NCBI RefSeq assembly: GCF_035762905.1
Contig: NZ_DASUCC010000144.1
Location: 80,571 to 144,570, forward strand
Length of the DNA: 64,000 bases
Direction: 5' to 3'
Source: DASYTH01 sp035762905
GTDB taxonomy: Bacteria; Actinomycetota; Actinomycetes; Mycobacteriales; Pseudonocardiaceae
A program made the translations under genes and the position numbers. Below, piece after piece: positions 1-10,697 of the stretch. The notes under the pieces are model-generated. The model made no database searches. It was not told the DNA's origin and saw nothing but the letters and a program-made list of their open reading frames with translations. Position 1 is the first letter of the stretch. Each line of letters begins with the position of its first letter.

Positions 1-62
1 TGGGGTCGGTGTTTGGGTTGTCTGGTTTGGTGATTCTGGTGGTGGGGGTGGTGGTTCGTTGA
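1..62 (+). CDS. 3' end of a membrane protein gene (partial)
   Basis: The frame starting at base 3 stays open to a TGA at 60-62. Its 19 visible residues are almost all hydrophobic (G, V, L, I, F) and finish in a single arginine. That is how the last transmembrane helix of many actinobacterial membrane proteins looks. The DNA is strongly G/T-skewed on this strand. The rest of the gene lies outside the window, so the family cannot be named, and chance coding is possible. Confidence 0.35.
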   Translation, partial: GSVFGLSGLVILVVGVVVR

Positions 63-84
63 GGGTGGGCGGGTGCTGGATAGT

Positions 85-183
85 CCGAACCGGCAACTCG
101 CGTGGTTTGGGTGGGGACTCGCCGAGGTGCACCCCGTTTGGCTCGGCGAGTCCCCGGCTTTGGCACGCGAGTTGCCGGTTCGG
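85..183. terminator. nested double inverted repeat, probable bidirectional terminator
   Basis: An outer pair of perfect 20 bp arms (85-104 and 164-183) encloses an inner pair of perfect 14 bp arms (113-126 and 142-155), with a 15 base loop. It lies between a gene ending at 62 on the plus strand and one ending at 209 on the minus strand, so it could end both transcripts. There is no T-tract. The size is unusual for a simple terminator. Confidence 0.6.
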
Positions 184-208
184 CTGACCCCCCTCGGTCA
201 GGTTCTGG

Positions 209-1126
209 TCAGGTCGTGGCCGGGCTGATCACGGCTGAGCCGGAAGCGGTGCGGCCGCGGATCCGCAGGCCCGGGGTGGTTTCCGGGCGGGTCTCGGACA
301 GGCCGAGGTCGCTGCGGGCCTGGCCGGAGGCGGAGGTCAGATCGACTTCGGCGGCGCAGCCGGCGCGGACGCCGACCCGGATGTTGCCAGAGCCGGTGGA
401 CAGCTCGATCTGGCCGCTGGATGCGTCGGCCACGGTCAGATCCCCGCTGCCGGTGCGGGCCATCACGTCGCCGGCCACCGCGCCCAGCCACACGTCGCCG
501 CTGCCGGTGTGCAGCGACGAACCGCCGCCGATCGACGTCACCTCGAGGTCACCGCTGCCGGTGCGCGCCTTCAGCCCGTCCAGCATCGGGCCGAGCCGCA
601 CCGACCCGGAGCCGGTGCGCACCTCGGCCGGTTTGCTCGCCCGGTCCGCGCGGACATCGCCGGAGCCGGTGTGCAGGTCCAGCCAGCCGGCCGGCCCGGT
701 CACCACGATCGCCGCCGCGCCGGTGTCGGCGACCACGCTCGACTCCGCCGGCGCCCGCACCGACACCGCGATCGGCACGGTGCGCAGCGGCAGCGTCTTC
801 GGGGCGCGCACCACGAGCCGGTTGCCGATCAGCTCGATCCGGGTCTGGCGCACCGCCTCGGCCGGCGTCAGGTTCCCCGCGGAGTCGCCGAACTGACCGC
901 TGACCCAGGTGAGCAGGCTGTTCATCTGCTGCAGGAACGGGCTGACCGACTCGGTGTCGTGCCGAATCTCCACGTGCACGCCCGGTTGGTCGGACAGCCG
1001 CACCTCGACCCGGCCGGCGCCGACGGCCAGGTCCAGATCGACCGGCCCGGACGTCTCGAAGCTCTGCCTGCGGACCGTGTCATCCGCGGTGTCGGCGGCG
1101 TCCTCGGTGGTGAACTCCTCAGTCAT
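209..1126 (-). CDS. DUF4097-family beta-strand repeat protein
   Basis: This is a 305-residue protein with no signal peptide or membrane segment. The C-terminal half holds six TGSG motifs (HTGSGDV, RTGSGSV, RTGSGDL and variants) about 18-22 residues apart. That is the signature of DUF4097 right-handed beta-strand repeats. The biochemical role of the family is not established. I chose the ATG at 1126 rather than the GTG further upstream because GGGGAC lies just before it and the preceding regulator gene stops at 1138, only 11 bases away. The two genes therefore form one operon, probably under control of that regulator. Confidence 0.8.
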   Translation of the reverse strand: MTEEFTTEDAADTADDTVRRQSFETSGPVDLDLAVGAGRVEVRLSDQPGVHVEIRHDTESVSPFLQQMNSLLTWVSGQFGDSAGNLTPAEAVRQTRIELIGNRLVVRAPKTLPLRTVPIAVSVRAPAESSVVADTGAAAIVVTGPAGWLDLHTGSGDVRADRASKPAEVRTGSGSVRLGPMLDGLKARTGSGDLEVTSIGGGSSLHTGSGDVWLGAVAGDVMARTGSGDLTVADASSGQIELSTGSGNIRVGVRAGCAAEVDLTSASGQARSDLGLSETRPETTPGLRIRGRTASGSAVISPATT

Positions 1127-1137
1127 CACAAGTCCCC

Positions 1138-1680
1138 TCAGCCCTCGTACCAACCGCGCACGTGGGACGACGAGCCGCCGGGGCCACGCCGCTCATCCCA
1201 CCGCTGCTGCTTCCACTGGCGCTTCCACTCCTGCTTGGCCTCGCGCCAGCTCTCCTTGTCCCCGTGCAGCGCGGACTGGACCGCCTGCTGCACGAAGGTG
1301 TTCAGCGAGACCCCCTGCGTCGCCGCGGCGGCCTCGGCCTTCGCCTTGAGCTGCTCGAACAGCCGCAGCGTCATGCGGCTCATGTCCCCGGTCTCGTCGA
1401 TCGGCGGGGGCGGGGGCGGCGTGTCCCGCTGCGGCTCGCCGACCGGAGTGACCACCACCTGCACGTCCCGCCCGTCCAGCCGGACCTCCACGACGGCGTC
1501 GTCGAGCGACGCGGTGACCTCGGCGGCCAGGTCCGAAAGGGCGTTCATGATCGCCAGGCGGGCGGACGGCTCCAGCGCCGCGGCCAGCACCGCCGCGGCG
1601 CGCCGGGTGTTCTCGTCGCCGGCCGAGGCGGTCGTGTTGAGGTCCTCGCGGAGAGCGGCGAGGTAAGGCGTGAGATCCAT
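1138..1680 (-). CDS. ribbon-helix-helix (HicB/Arc-like) DNA-binding protein
   Basis: This is a 180-residue protein. The segment around residues 100-140 (MTLRLFEQLKAKAEAAA, then GVSLNTFVQQAV) matches the ribbon-helix-helix fold used by HicB-type antitoxins and Arc-like repressors. The N-terminal part is acidic and helical, and the tail is rich in K, R, W and Q. No HicA toxin is nearby; the partner is the DUF4097 gene 11 bases downstream. I start at ATG 1680, where a good promoter would place the transcript start almost on the start codon. Two TGACGTCA palindromes overlap that promoter, so autoregulation is the simplest reading. Confidence 0.75.
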   Translation of the reverse strand: MDLTPYLAALREDLNTTASAGDENTRRAAAVLAAALEPSARLAIMNALSDLAAEVTASLDDAVVEVRLDGRDVQVVVTPVGEPQRDTPPPPPPIDETGDMSRMTLRLFEQLKAKAEAAAATQGVSLNTFVQQAVQSALHGDKESWREAKQEWKRQWKQQRWDERRGPGGSSSHVRGWYEG

Positions 1681-1686
1681 GACGCC

Positions 1687-1731
1687 ACTATGACACCACA
1701 AATGACGTCAGTCAAGGTGGCAGTGACGTCA
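1687..1731 (-). promoter_or_regulatory. promoter with two TGACGTCA operators
   Basis: On the minus strand there is TTGACT (1715-1710), a 17 base spacer and CATAGT (1692-1687), then six bases to the ATG at 1680, which predicts a leaderless transcript. The perfect palindrome TGACGTCA occurs at 1703-1710, in the spacer and touching the -35, and at 1724-1731 just upstream. The copies are exactly 21 bp apart, two helical turns. The encoded ribbon-helix-helix protein is the likely binder. Confidence 0.65.
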
Positions 1732-1810
1732 CCATGGTGGCGCGTGGCATCCGGTCCGCCCGCCGGTCCGGCCGTTAGGCTCGGCGCAACGCGCAACGGA
1801 GGAGGTCGGC

Positions 1811-2563
1811 GTGCCGGAGATCGTCTCGCCCAAGGTGGAGCTGATCGCGAAGACCGAGTTCATCCCGCCGGCCGACGTGCCGTGGTCCACCGACACCGAC
1901 GGCGGCGAAGCGCTGGCCGAGTTCGCCGGCCGGGCCTGCTACCAGTCCTGGAAGAAACCCAACCCGGCCACCGCCACCAACGCCGGCTACCTGCGGCACA
2001 TCCTCGAGGTCGGGCACCTGTCCGTGCTCGAGCACGGCTCGGTCAGCTTCTACATCACCGGGATCTCCCGCTCGCTCACCCACGAGCTGATCCGGCACCG
2101 GCACTTCTCCTACTCGCAGCTCTCCCAGCGTTACGTGCCGGAGAAGAACGCGGCCATGGTGGAGCCGGACGTGATCGCCGCCGATCCCGAGCTGCACCAG
2201 AAGTTCCTGGCCGCCACCGAGGCCAGCGTGGCGGCCTACAACGACCTGCTCGCCGGGCTCGAGGAGCGGTTCGCCGACGTGGCCAACCCGACCCTGCGCC
2301 GCAAGCAGGCCCGCCAGGCCGCCCGCGCGGTGCTGCCCAACGCCACCGAGACGCGCATCGTGGTCACCGGGAACTACCGGGCCTGGCGGCACTTCATCGC
2401 CATGCGCGCCACCGAGCACGCCGACGTGGAGATCCGCGAGCTGGCCGTGGAGTGCCTGCGCCAGTTGCAGAAGGTCGCGCACAACGTGTTCGACGACTTC
2501 GTGATCTCCACGCTGGCGGACGGCACCGAGGTGGCCTCCAGCCCGTTCGTCACCGAGGGCTGA
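1811..2563 (+). CDS. thyX: flavin-dependent thymidylate synthase
   Basis: ThyX converts dUMP to dTMP with FAD, NADPH and methylenetetrahydrofolate. The diagnostic RHR-x7-S motif is present at residues 95-105 ([11 protein letters not shown]), and the 250-residue length is normal for actinobacterial ThyX. The GTG start follows a strong GGAGGAGG site. The gene belongs to the conserved thyX-dapA-rnj neighbourhood of actinobacteria, here split by four other genes. An ACT-domain gene follows one base after the stop. I am very sure of this call. Confidence 0.97.
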   Translation: MPEIVSPKVELIAKTEFIPPADVPWSTDTDGGEALAEFAGRACYQSWKKPNPATATNAGYLRHILEVGHLSVLEHGSVSFYITGISRSLTHELIRHRHFSYSQLSQRYVPEKNAAMVEPDVIAADPELHQKFLAATEASVAAYNDLLAGLEERFADVANPTLRRKQARQAARAVLPNATETRIVVTGNYRAWRHFIAMRATEHADVEIRELAVECLRQLQKVAHNVFDDFVISTLADGTEVASSPFVTEG

Positions 2564-2564
2564 G

Positions 2565-2966
2565 ATGAGGCGGTTGGAGGTCGACGTCCAACCGGACGGC
2601 TACTCCGTCGCCCGTTTCCCGGCCGGCACCGCGCTTCCGGCCGGCCTGCACGGCCACGCCGCCGCGCTGGTCTCGGTCACCAGCACCCCGGACGAGGTCT
2701 CGGTCGTCTGCCCCACCGAGCTGGCCCCACCCGGCGCCGACCAGGTCGACCACGGCTGGCGGCTGCTCACCGTGCGCGGCCCGCTGGAGTTCACCCTCAC
2801 CGGCATCATGGCCGCCATGGCCGGCGCACTGGCCGCGGCCGGCGTCAGTCTGTTCGCCCTGTCCACCTTCGACACCGACCACGTCCTGGTCAAAGCCACC
2901 GACCTGACCCGCGCCGTGTCTGCGCTCACCGAGGCCGGCCACGAGGTCCACGTGCCCGCCGGATAG
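2565..2966 (+). CDS. small ACT-domain protein (CASTOR-type)
   Basis: This is a 133-residue protein. The second half (TGIMAAMAGALAAAGVSLFALSTF, shortened here) has the beta-alpha-beta pattern of an ACT domain of the type related to eukaryotic CASTOR arginine sensors. Such stand-alone proteins probably bind an amino acid or other small ligand, but the ligand is unknown. The ATG overlaps the region of the thyX stop (TGAGATG), so the two are translationally linked. It converges on the dinB gene, whose stop is one base away. Confidence 0.75.
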   Translation: MRRLEVDVQPDGYSVARFPAGTALPAGLHGHAAALVSVTSTPDEVSVVCPTELAPPGADQVDHGWRLLTVRGPLEFTLTGIMAAMAGALAAAGVSLFALSTFDTDHVLVKATDLTRAVSALTEAGHEVHVPAG

Positions 2967-2967
2967 A

Positions 2968-3996
2968 TCAACCGTCGGCGGCCTGGAAGGAGGCCCAGAC
3001 ACCGAGCAGGCGGACCGGGCGGCCGTGGTCGAACATGTCGAGGACCTGGAGGGCGGCCCGTTCGATGTCGGTGGGGGAGCTGGTCGGGGCGGGCAGGGTG
3101 ATGCTGCGGGTCTGGGTGATGAACGGGGCGAAGCGCACCTTGACGCCGATCCGGTGCGCGGGACGGTCCTCCGCGCGGACGTCGTCGGCGACCCGGCGGG
3201 CCAACCGGACGACCTGCTCGTCCAGCTCGGCCCGCTCGGCCACGTTGGTCTGGAAGGTCACCTCACGGCTGCGCGACTTGGCCAGCCACGGCGTCGCGGA
3301 CACCTCGGTGCCACTGGCGCCGCGGGCCAGGTCCCGGTACCAGGGGCCCATCTTCGGGCCGAACCGGCGGGCCAGGCCGGCGGGGTCGGCGAGGGCCAGC
3401 TCGCGGACCGTGCGCAGGCCCAGGTCGTCGAGCTTGTGGGCGGTCTTCGGCCCGATGCCCCACAGCGCCCTCGTCGGCCGGTCGGCCATCACCGCCACCC
3501 AGTTGTCCCGGGTCAGCAGGTAGATGCCGGCCGGCTTGGCGAACCCGGTGGCGGTCTTGGCCCGCAGCTTGTTGTCGCCGATGCCCACCGCGCAGGACAG
3601 CGCGGTCCGCTGCCACACCGCGTCCTGCAGGTCCGCGGCCAGCTTCGCCGGGTCGTCGGTCTCCGCGCCGACGAACGCCTCGTCCCAGCCGAGCACCTCG
3701 ACCACGACCGGGAACTCCCGGAGCACCGCCATCACCCGCTCGGACACCGCGTCGTAGGCCGGCGGGTCGCTTGGCAGGAACACCGCGTCCGGGCACCGGG
3801 CCGCGGCGGTGCGCATCGGCATTCCCGACTGCACACCGAACTCGCGGGCCTCATACGACGCGGTGGCCACCACGGAGCGCTTCTTCGGGTCGCCGTCGCC
3901 GCCGACGATCACGGGTTTGCCGGCCAGTTCGGGGTGGCGCAACACCTCGACCGCGGCGATGAACTGGTCGAGGTCGACATGCAGCACCCACCACAT
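2968..3996 (-). CDS. dinB2: Y-family DNA polymerase IV, DinB2-like
   Basis: This is a 342-residue translesion polymerase. It shows HVDLDQF (D8, D10) at the N terminus, the SYEAREFGV segment, and the catalytic acidic pair D105-E106 in GWDEAF. The HVDLDQF spelling and lack of a C-terminal beta-clamp peptide match the mycobacterial DinB2 group rather than canonical DinB1. The residue at the E. coli steric-gate position (Phe13) is Ile13, which in DinB2-type enzymes goes with ribonucleotide use. I start at ATG 3996 (MWWVLHVD) instead of 4068, since the longer form would overlap the divergent kinase start. Confidence 0.9.
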   Translation of the reverse strand: MWWVLHVDLDQFIAAVEVLRHPELAGKPVIVGGDGDPKKRSVVATASYEAREFGVQSGMPMRTAAARCPDAVFLPSDPPAYDAVSERVMAVLREFPVVVEVLGWDEAFVGAETDDPAKLAADLQDAVWQRTALSCAVGIGDNKLRAKTATGFAKPAGIYLLTRDNWVAVMADRPTRALWGIGPKTAHKLDDLGLRTVRELALADPAGLARRFGPKMGPWYRDLARGASGTEVSATPWLAKSRSREVTFQTNVAERAELDEQVVRLARRVADDVRAEDRPAHRIGVKVRFAPFITQTRSITLPAPTSSPTDIERAALQVLDMFDHGRPVRLLGVWASFQAADG

Positions 3997-4046
3997 GTCG
4001 CCAGTTTGCTCCTCCAGCCCACGGTGCTCGCAGTAGCATCCACGCG

Positions 4047-5516
4047 GTGACCCAAGAGCACGCCCCACCTCCGGCGCAGGCGATCCCGCAGCAGCAGCGG
4101 CTGGTCGCCGGCCGGTATGCGCTGCTGCACGAGATCGGCCGCGGCGGCATGGGCATCGTCTGGCTGGCCGAGGACCGCATGATCGGTCGTCGCGTGGCGA
4201 TCAAGGAACTGCACCTGCCGGACGGCGTGCCGCCGGAGGAGCGCGGCGTGTTCGAGGAGCGGGTGTTGCGCGAGGCCCGCACCGCCGGGCGGCTCAACGA
4301 CCCGAGCGTCGTGATCGTCTACGACGTGGTGCAGGAGCGCGGCAACACCTACATCGTCATGGAGCTGATCGAGGCGCCGACGCTGGCCGACGTGATCCGG
4401 CAGAGCGGCGCGCTCCCGCAGGACGCGGTGGCCTCGATCGCCGGCCAGTTGCTCTCCGCGCTCGAGTCGGCGCACGCCGCCGGCATCGTGCACCGGGATG
4501 TCAAGCCCAGCAACGTGATGCTGCTGCCGAACGGCCGGGTGAAGCTGACCGACTTCGGCATCGCGCAGTCCCTCGACGACCCCCGGCTGACCTCCAGCGG
4601 GGTGCTGATCGGCTCGCCGAACTACCTTGCGCCGGAACGCATCCACGGCGCCGACGCGGACGCCTCGTCCGACCTGTGGGCGCTCGGCGCGGTGCTGTTC
4701 TACGCCGTGGAGGGCTACTCGCCGTTCGAGCGCTCGTCCACCGCGGCGACCATGCACGCGATCACCACCGAGGTGCCGTACCTGACCCGCTGCCAGGGTC
4801 CGCTGGCCTCGGTGATCATGGGCCTTCTGATCAACACGCCGCAGGCCCGGCTGACCGCCCAACAGGTCCGCGGGCTGCTCGGCCAGATCTCCGGCCCGCA
4901 CACCGGTCCGCAGACCGTGCACCTGGGCTACCCGCACCAGACCACCCGGCTGACCGGCCCGCAGCCGCAGCGCCCGCCGCGCGGCAAGGCCCGGATCTGG
5001 CTGGCGGTCGCGGCGGTCGTGCTGGTCGCGGCCGGCGCGGCGACCGGCGGGTGGTTCGCCCACCGCGCGTTCGCCACCGAGAAGCCGGAGGCGGCCAACG
5101 GCGGGGTGATGGAGTGGGGCGAGGGCGGCGCCGTCCCGGAGTTCAAGCCGAACAACGGATACTGCGCCTCGGGCAACCTCCGCCCAGGGGTCAGCTACAC
5201 GTCCACGGTGGAATGCGATGAGCCGCACGACATCCAGGTGTTCGGCGTCGCCTCGCCGATGGAGAACTCGACCAACTTCAGCGTCGGCTATCCCGGCCGG
5301 GAGCGGCTGAGCGTCTACGGGCAGGCGTGGTGCGGGATGGTGTTCGCCAGCGTCTGGATCAACGACAACCGCAAGGCGGATACCCTGACCTACGTGACGT
5401 TGATCCCCAGCGAGCAGACCTGGAAGGACGCCGAGCGGTCCAACGAGCACCCGGTCATCTGCGTGCTGCACAGCCGGGACGGCTCCCAGCTGCGCACCTC
5501 GAAGGTGCGGGGCTGA
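4047..5516 (+). CDS. membrane Ser/Thr protein kinase (PknB-type)
   Basis: This is a 489-residue kinase with an N-terminal Hanks domain. The glycine loop GRGGMG is at 31-36, the ATP lysine in VAIKEL is near 53, HRDVKPSN has D151, and DFG is at 169-171. A single hydrophobic helix near 314-336 follows a basic, proline-rich linker. It leads to an extracytoplasmic domain of about 150 residues with several cysteines and no PASTA repeats. It probably senses an external signal and phosphorylates cytoplasmic proteins; the ligand is unknown. The GTG start is 50 bases from the divergent dinB2. Confidence 0.93.
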   Translation: MTQEHAPPPAQAIPQQQRLVAGRYALLHEIGRGGMGIVWLAEDRMIGRRVAIKELHLPDGVPPEERGVFEERVLREARTAGRLNDPSVVIVYDVVQERGNTYIVMELIEAPTLADVIRQSGALPQDAVASIAGQLLSALESAHAAGIVHRDVKPSNVMLLPNGRVKLTDFGIAQSLDDPRLTSSGVLIGSPNYLAPERIHGADADASSDLWALGAVLFYAVEGYSPFERSSTAATMHAITTEVPYLTRCQGPLASVIMGLLINTPQARLTAQQVRGLLGQISGPHTGPQTVHLGYPHQTTRLTGPQPQRPPRGKARIWLAVAAVVLVAAGAATGGWFAHRAFATEKPEAANGGVMEWGEGGAVPEFKPNNGYCASGNLRPGVSYTSTVECDEPHDIQVFGVASPMENSTNFSVGYPGRERLSVYGQAWCGMVFASVWINDNRKADTLTYVTLIPSEQTWKDAERSNEHPVICVLHSRDGSQLRTSKVRG

Positions 5517-5521
5517 GCCCG

Positions 5522-6142
5522 GTGGGGGTGGCCACGGCCGAGCGCGCGGCGCTGTGCGACCTGTTCGGGGCGGTGGGCCCGGACCAGCCGACCCTGTGCG
5601 GGGGGTGGCTGACCCGGGATCTGGCCGCGCACCTGGTGATCCGGGAGCGCCGGCCGGACGCCGCGCCGGGCATCCTGCTGCCGCCGCTGGCCGGCTACAC
5701 CAAGCGGGTGCAGGACGGCTACGCGGCCCGGCCGTGGACCGAGCTGGTCGAGCTGGTCCGGTCCGGACCGCCGAGGTTCATCCCGGCGAAGATCGACGAG
5801 CTGATCAACACGACCGAGATGTTCGTGCACCACGAGGACGTGCGCCGCGGCCAGCCGGACTGGCGGCCGCGTCCGCCGGACGAGCGCCGGGACCGGGCGC
5901 TGTGGGCGGCGCTGACCCGGACCGCGCGGCTGATGCTGCGGCGCAGCCCGGTCGGCGTGGTGCTGCGCCGGTCCGACACCGGTGCGGAGATCGCCGCCCG
6001 GCGCGGCCCGAACACGGTGGTGATCGCCGGGCCGCCGGGGGAGTTGCTGCTGTTCGCCTACGGCCGGTCCGCGGTGCGGGTGGAGTTCGACGGGGAGCAG
6101 TCCTCGATCGCCGCCGTGCAGGGCGTGACCCGAGGTCTCTAG
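5522..6142 (+). CDS. TIGR03085-family DinB-fold metal-binding protein
   Basis: This is a 206-residue protein starting VGVATAERAALCDLF, with the GPDQPTLCGGW and DLAAHLVIRER segments typical of TIGR03085. That group belongs to the DinB/mycothiol-dependent maleylpyruvate isomerase superfamily. Histidines in LAAHLVIRE and FVHHEDVRR are the likely metal ligands. A thiol-dependent role is inferred from the superfamily; no reaction is known for this subgroup. The start is GTG at 5522 or 5528, six or twelve bases after the kinase stop, so it is probably cotranscribed with the kinase. Confidence 0.8.
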   Translation: MGVATAERAALCDLFGAVGPDQPTLCGGWLTRDLAAHLVIRERRPDAAPGILLPPLAGYTKRVQDGYAARPWTELVELVRSGPPRFIPAKIDELINTTEMFVHHEDVRRGQPDWRPRPPDERRDRALWAALTRTARLMLRRSPVGVVLRRSDTGAEIAARRGPNTVVIAGPPGELLLFAYGRSAVRVEFDGEQSSIAAVQGVTRGL

Positions 6143-6158
6143 CCCTCCGACCAGGTAG

Positions 6159-8778
<2,620 letters not shown>

Positions 8779-8784
8779 CGGGGT

Positions 8785-8892
8785 CTACCGGCGCCTCGTG
8801 GCCGAGGCGAGGGCCAGGGCGAAGAGGACGGTCACGGCCTGGCGCAGCAAGGCGTGCCGGGCCCTGCGTTGCTCCTTGCGACTCGGGTGCAT
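8785..8892 (-). CDS. very small basic membrane peptide
   Basis: This is a predicted 35-residue peptide: a basic N terminus (HPSRKEQRRARHALLRQ), a short hydrophobic stretch (AVTVLFALALA) and an Arg-rich end. The ATG at 8892 follows an unusually strong site, GAGGAGGGG, at ideal distance, which is the main reason to believe it. The gene converges on rnj with only six bases between. The function is unknown. It could be a small membrane protein, or the site could be fortuitous. Confidence 0.45.
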   Translation of the reverse strand: MHPSRKEQRRARHALLRQAVTVLFALALASATRRR

Positions 8893-9062
8893 CGTCCCCT
8901 CCTCTGCCGGTCTATGAGGACGATCCCAGCCCGGAGTGTGAGGTTCAATACCTTGCCTACCTGCGGCGGTGTAAGAGTGGCCCGGTTGGGGTACTGGTTC
9001 TTGGCCACTAATTGACGGGTCGTGATCGCGGTCGTCACCCGATAGTGGTACGTTGCCGGATC

Positions 9063-9776
9063 GTGACATCCCGGCGTGTTCGCACGCGGCCCGTCTTACC
9101 GGTCCTCGCAGCCGTCCTCATCGGCTCGGTCGCGGCCGGAGCGGCAACCATGTCGGCCAACCCGGTCGAGCCCTCGGCGCGCAAGTCCGCCGAACTGGTC
9201 GCCTCGTTCGCCAAGGCCAACCGGCCGCCGGCCTCGCCGCAGGCGCAGGCCGCCCGGCCGAACGTGCCCGACGAACCGGTCACCACCACGAAGCCGGCGC
9301 CGACCCCGCCGGCCGCCACGATCACGGTCACCGAGCCGCCCGCCCCGCCGCCCCCAGTCCTGGAGCCCGCCCCGCTGCCGCCGCCGGCCGAGGTGCCACC
9401 GGACGCCGCCCAGCAGGTCGAGCGCGTGATCGCTCTGGTGAACGAGGAGCGGGCCAAGATCGGCATCGCGCCGCTCACGGTGGACGAGCGGCTCACCGCC
9501 GCCGCCCTGCAGCACAGCACGGACATGGCCAACCGGGAGTACTTCGACCACACCAGCCCCGAGGGTGTGCGGTTCGACCAGCGCATCCGCGAGGCCGGCT
9601 ACCTCAGCCCCGGCGCCGAGAACATCGCCCGCGGCCAGCAGTCCGCCGCCCAGGTGATGAAGGCCTGGATGGAGTCGCCCGGCCACGCCGCCAACATCCT
9701 CAACCCCGCCCTCACCACCATCGGCGTCGCCCTGGTCACCGACGGCTACTACTGGACCCAAGACTTCGGCCGCTGA
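9063..9776 (+). CDS. secreted CAP-domain (SCP-like) protein
   Basis: A basic N terminus and a hydrophobic helix (VLPVLAAVLIGSVAAGAA) form a signal peptide or anchor. A Pro/Thr/Ala-rich linker follows, then a C-terminal CAP domain of about 120 residues: VNEERAKIGIAPL, HSTDMANREYFDHTS, GENIARG and YYWTQDFGR. Domains of this type are extracellular; their bacterial activity is mostly unknown. I choose GTG 9063 over the TTG at 9012 because the signal peptide then starts normally. No clear ribosome site is visible. Confidence 0.85.
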   Translation: MTSRRVRTRPVLPVLAAVLIGSVAAGAATMSANPVEPSARKSAELVASFAKANRPPASPQAQAARPNVPDEPVTTTKPAPTPPAATITVTEPPAPPPPVLEPAPLPPPAEVPPDAAQQVERVIALVNEERAKIGIAPLTVDERLTAAALQHSTDMANREYFDHTSPEGVRFDQRIREAGYLSPGAENIARGQQSAAQVMKAWMESPGHAANILNPALTTIGVALVTDGYYWTQDFGR

Positions 9777-9846
9777 CCAACCCCGGCGCGTCGCAACTTC
9801 CAGGCCCCGCACGGAGTTCCCAGCTCAAGTGGTGTCGGACATGCGA

Positions 9847-9876
9847 GTGGGCCCGCACCCTGAGGCACGGGCCCAC
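9847..9876. terminator. hairpin between convergent CAP gene and cspA
   Basis: Perfect 9 bp arms GTGGGCCCG (9847-9855) and CGGGCCCAC (9868-9876) surround a 12 base loop. It lies between the stops of a plus-strand gene (9776) and a minus-strand gene (9892), so it can serve both. There is no long T-run, as is common in GC-rich actinobacteria. Confidence 0.6.
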
Positions 9877-9891
9877 ACTTACGATTGTGAT

Positions 9892-10095
9892 TCAGACCGC
9901 TCGGACGCCCTGCGCCTGGGGGCCCTTGGGGCCCTGACCGATCTCGAACTCAACGCGCTGACCCTCTTCCAGCGACCTGAAGCCGTTGCCCTGGATCTCC
10001 GAGTAGTGCACGAAGACGTCCGGACCGCCCCCGTCCTGGGCGATGAAGCCGTAGCCCTTCTCGCCGTTGAACCACTTCACACTGCCGTGTGCCAT
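9892..10095 (-). CDS. cspA: cold-shock protein, CspA family
   Basis: This is a 67-residue single OB-fold protein with the RNA-binding motifs KGYGFI (RNP1) and VFVHY (RNP2) and the N-terminal VKWFNGEKG. Such proteins bind single-stranded RNA and DNA and act as RNA chaperones. GGAGATTGAAGAT precedes the ATG on the minus strand. The gene is monocistronic, with a hairpin right after its stop. Whether it is cold-induced or constitutive cannot be told from sequence. Confidence 0.95.
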   Translation of the reverse strand: MAHGSVKWFNGEKGYGFIAQDGGGPDVFVHYSEIQGNGFRSLEEGQRVEFEIGQGPKGPQAQGVRAV

Positions 10096-10295
10096 ATCTT
10101 CAATCTCCTCTGGCCACGAAACGACAGGTCATCACGCTGAGGACCCGGGTGGCCGCATGTTGATACTGCCATGCCGCCCCGCCCTCGCGCTGCCCGGGCT
10201 GCCAACATCACGTCCGAACTCGGGCAATCCCCCGTCGCCATGGATCCGAATGCGGGCTGATGAGGCGAGCGACCTCATCGAAGAAGGAGTTCACC

Positions 10296-10613
10296 ATGGC
10301 TCACCAAGAGCAGTTCGACAGCGGTGTCGCTGCCGCGACGGACGGAATCTCCCGCCGCAAGCTGATCGTCACCGGAGGTGCGCTCGCCGCGGCCGGCGTC
10401 GCCGTCGGTGCCGCCATCCCGCTCGTGACGTCCTCGGACGGCCACGCGGCGGCCGCCGGTGGCGCCGCGGCCGCGCCCACCGACCCGGTGATGGTGCACA
10501 TGCGGGACGCCAACAGCGGGCAGTTCGACCTTTTCATCGGCGAGCGGCGGGCCAGCTTCACCGACCGCGCCCTCGCCGCCCAGCTGGCCCGCGCCGCGGC
10601 CGACGCCAGCTGA
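10296..10613 (+). CDS. small Tat-type exported protein of unknown function
   Basis: This is a 105-residue protein with a twin-arginine-like signal (ISRRKLIVTGG, then an Ala/Gly/Val-rich helix), followed by about 55 residues with no recognised fold (DPVMVHMRDANSGQFDLF). The ATG at 10296 follows AAGGAG. A perfect 7 bp hairpin (10259-10265/10273-10279) sits immediately upstream of that site and may affect mRNA stability or access. It lies 84 bases before the DUF4331 gene. I read it as the first gene of a three-gene unit with DUF4331 and the His-rich protein. Confidence 0.65.
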   Translation: MAHQEQFDSGVAAATDGISRRKLIVTGGALAAAGVAVGAAIPLVTSSDGHAAAAGGAAAAPTDPVMVHMRDANSGQFDLFIGERRASFTDRALAAQLARAAADAS

Positions 10614-10697
10614 CCCTCTTCGCCGCGTAGTCCCATCACGCCGGGCGTGATTCGTCGCCCGGGTCTTCCCTTTCACCAATTGTCGTGAGGTTGAACC

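Noticed and set aside
102..896. Long plus-strand open frames opposite the DUF4097 gene.
   Set aside because: They are antisense shadows of a repeat-rich GC-rich gene; the minus-strand frame has a ribosome site, operon context and family motifs.
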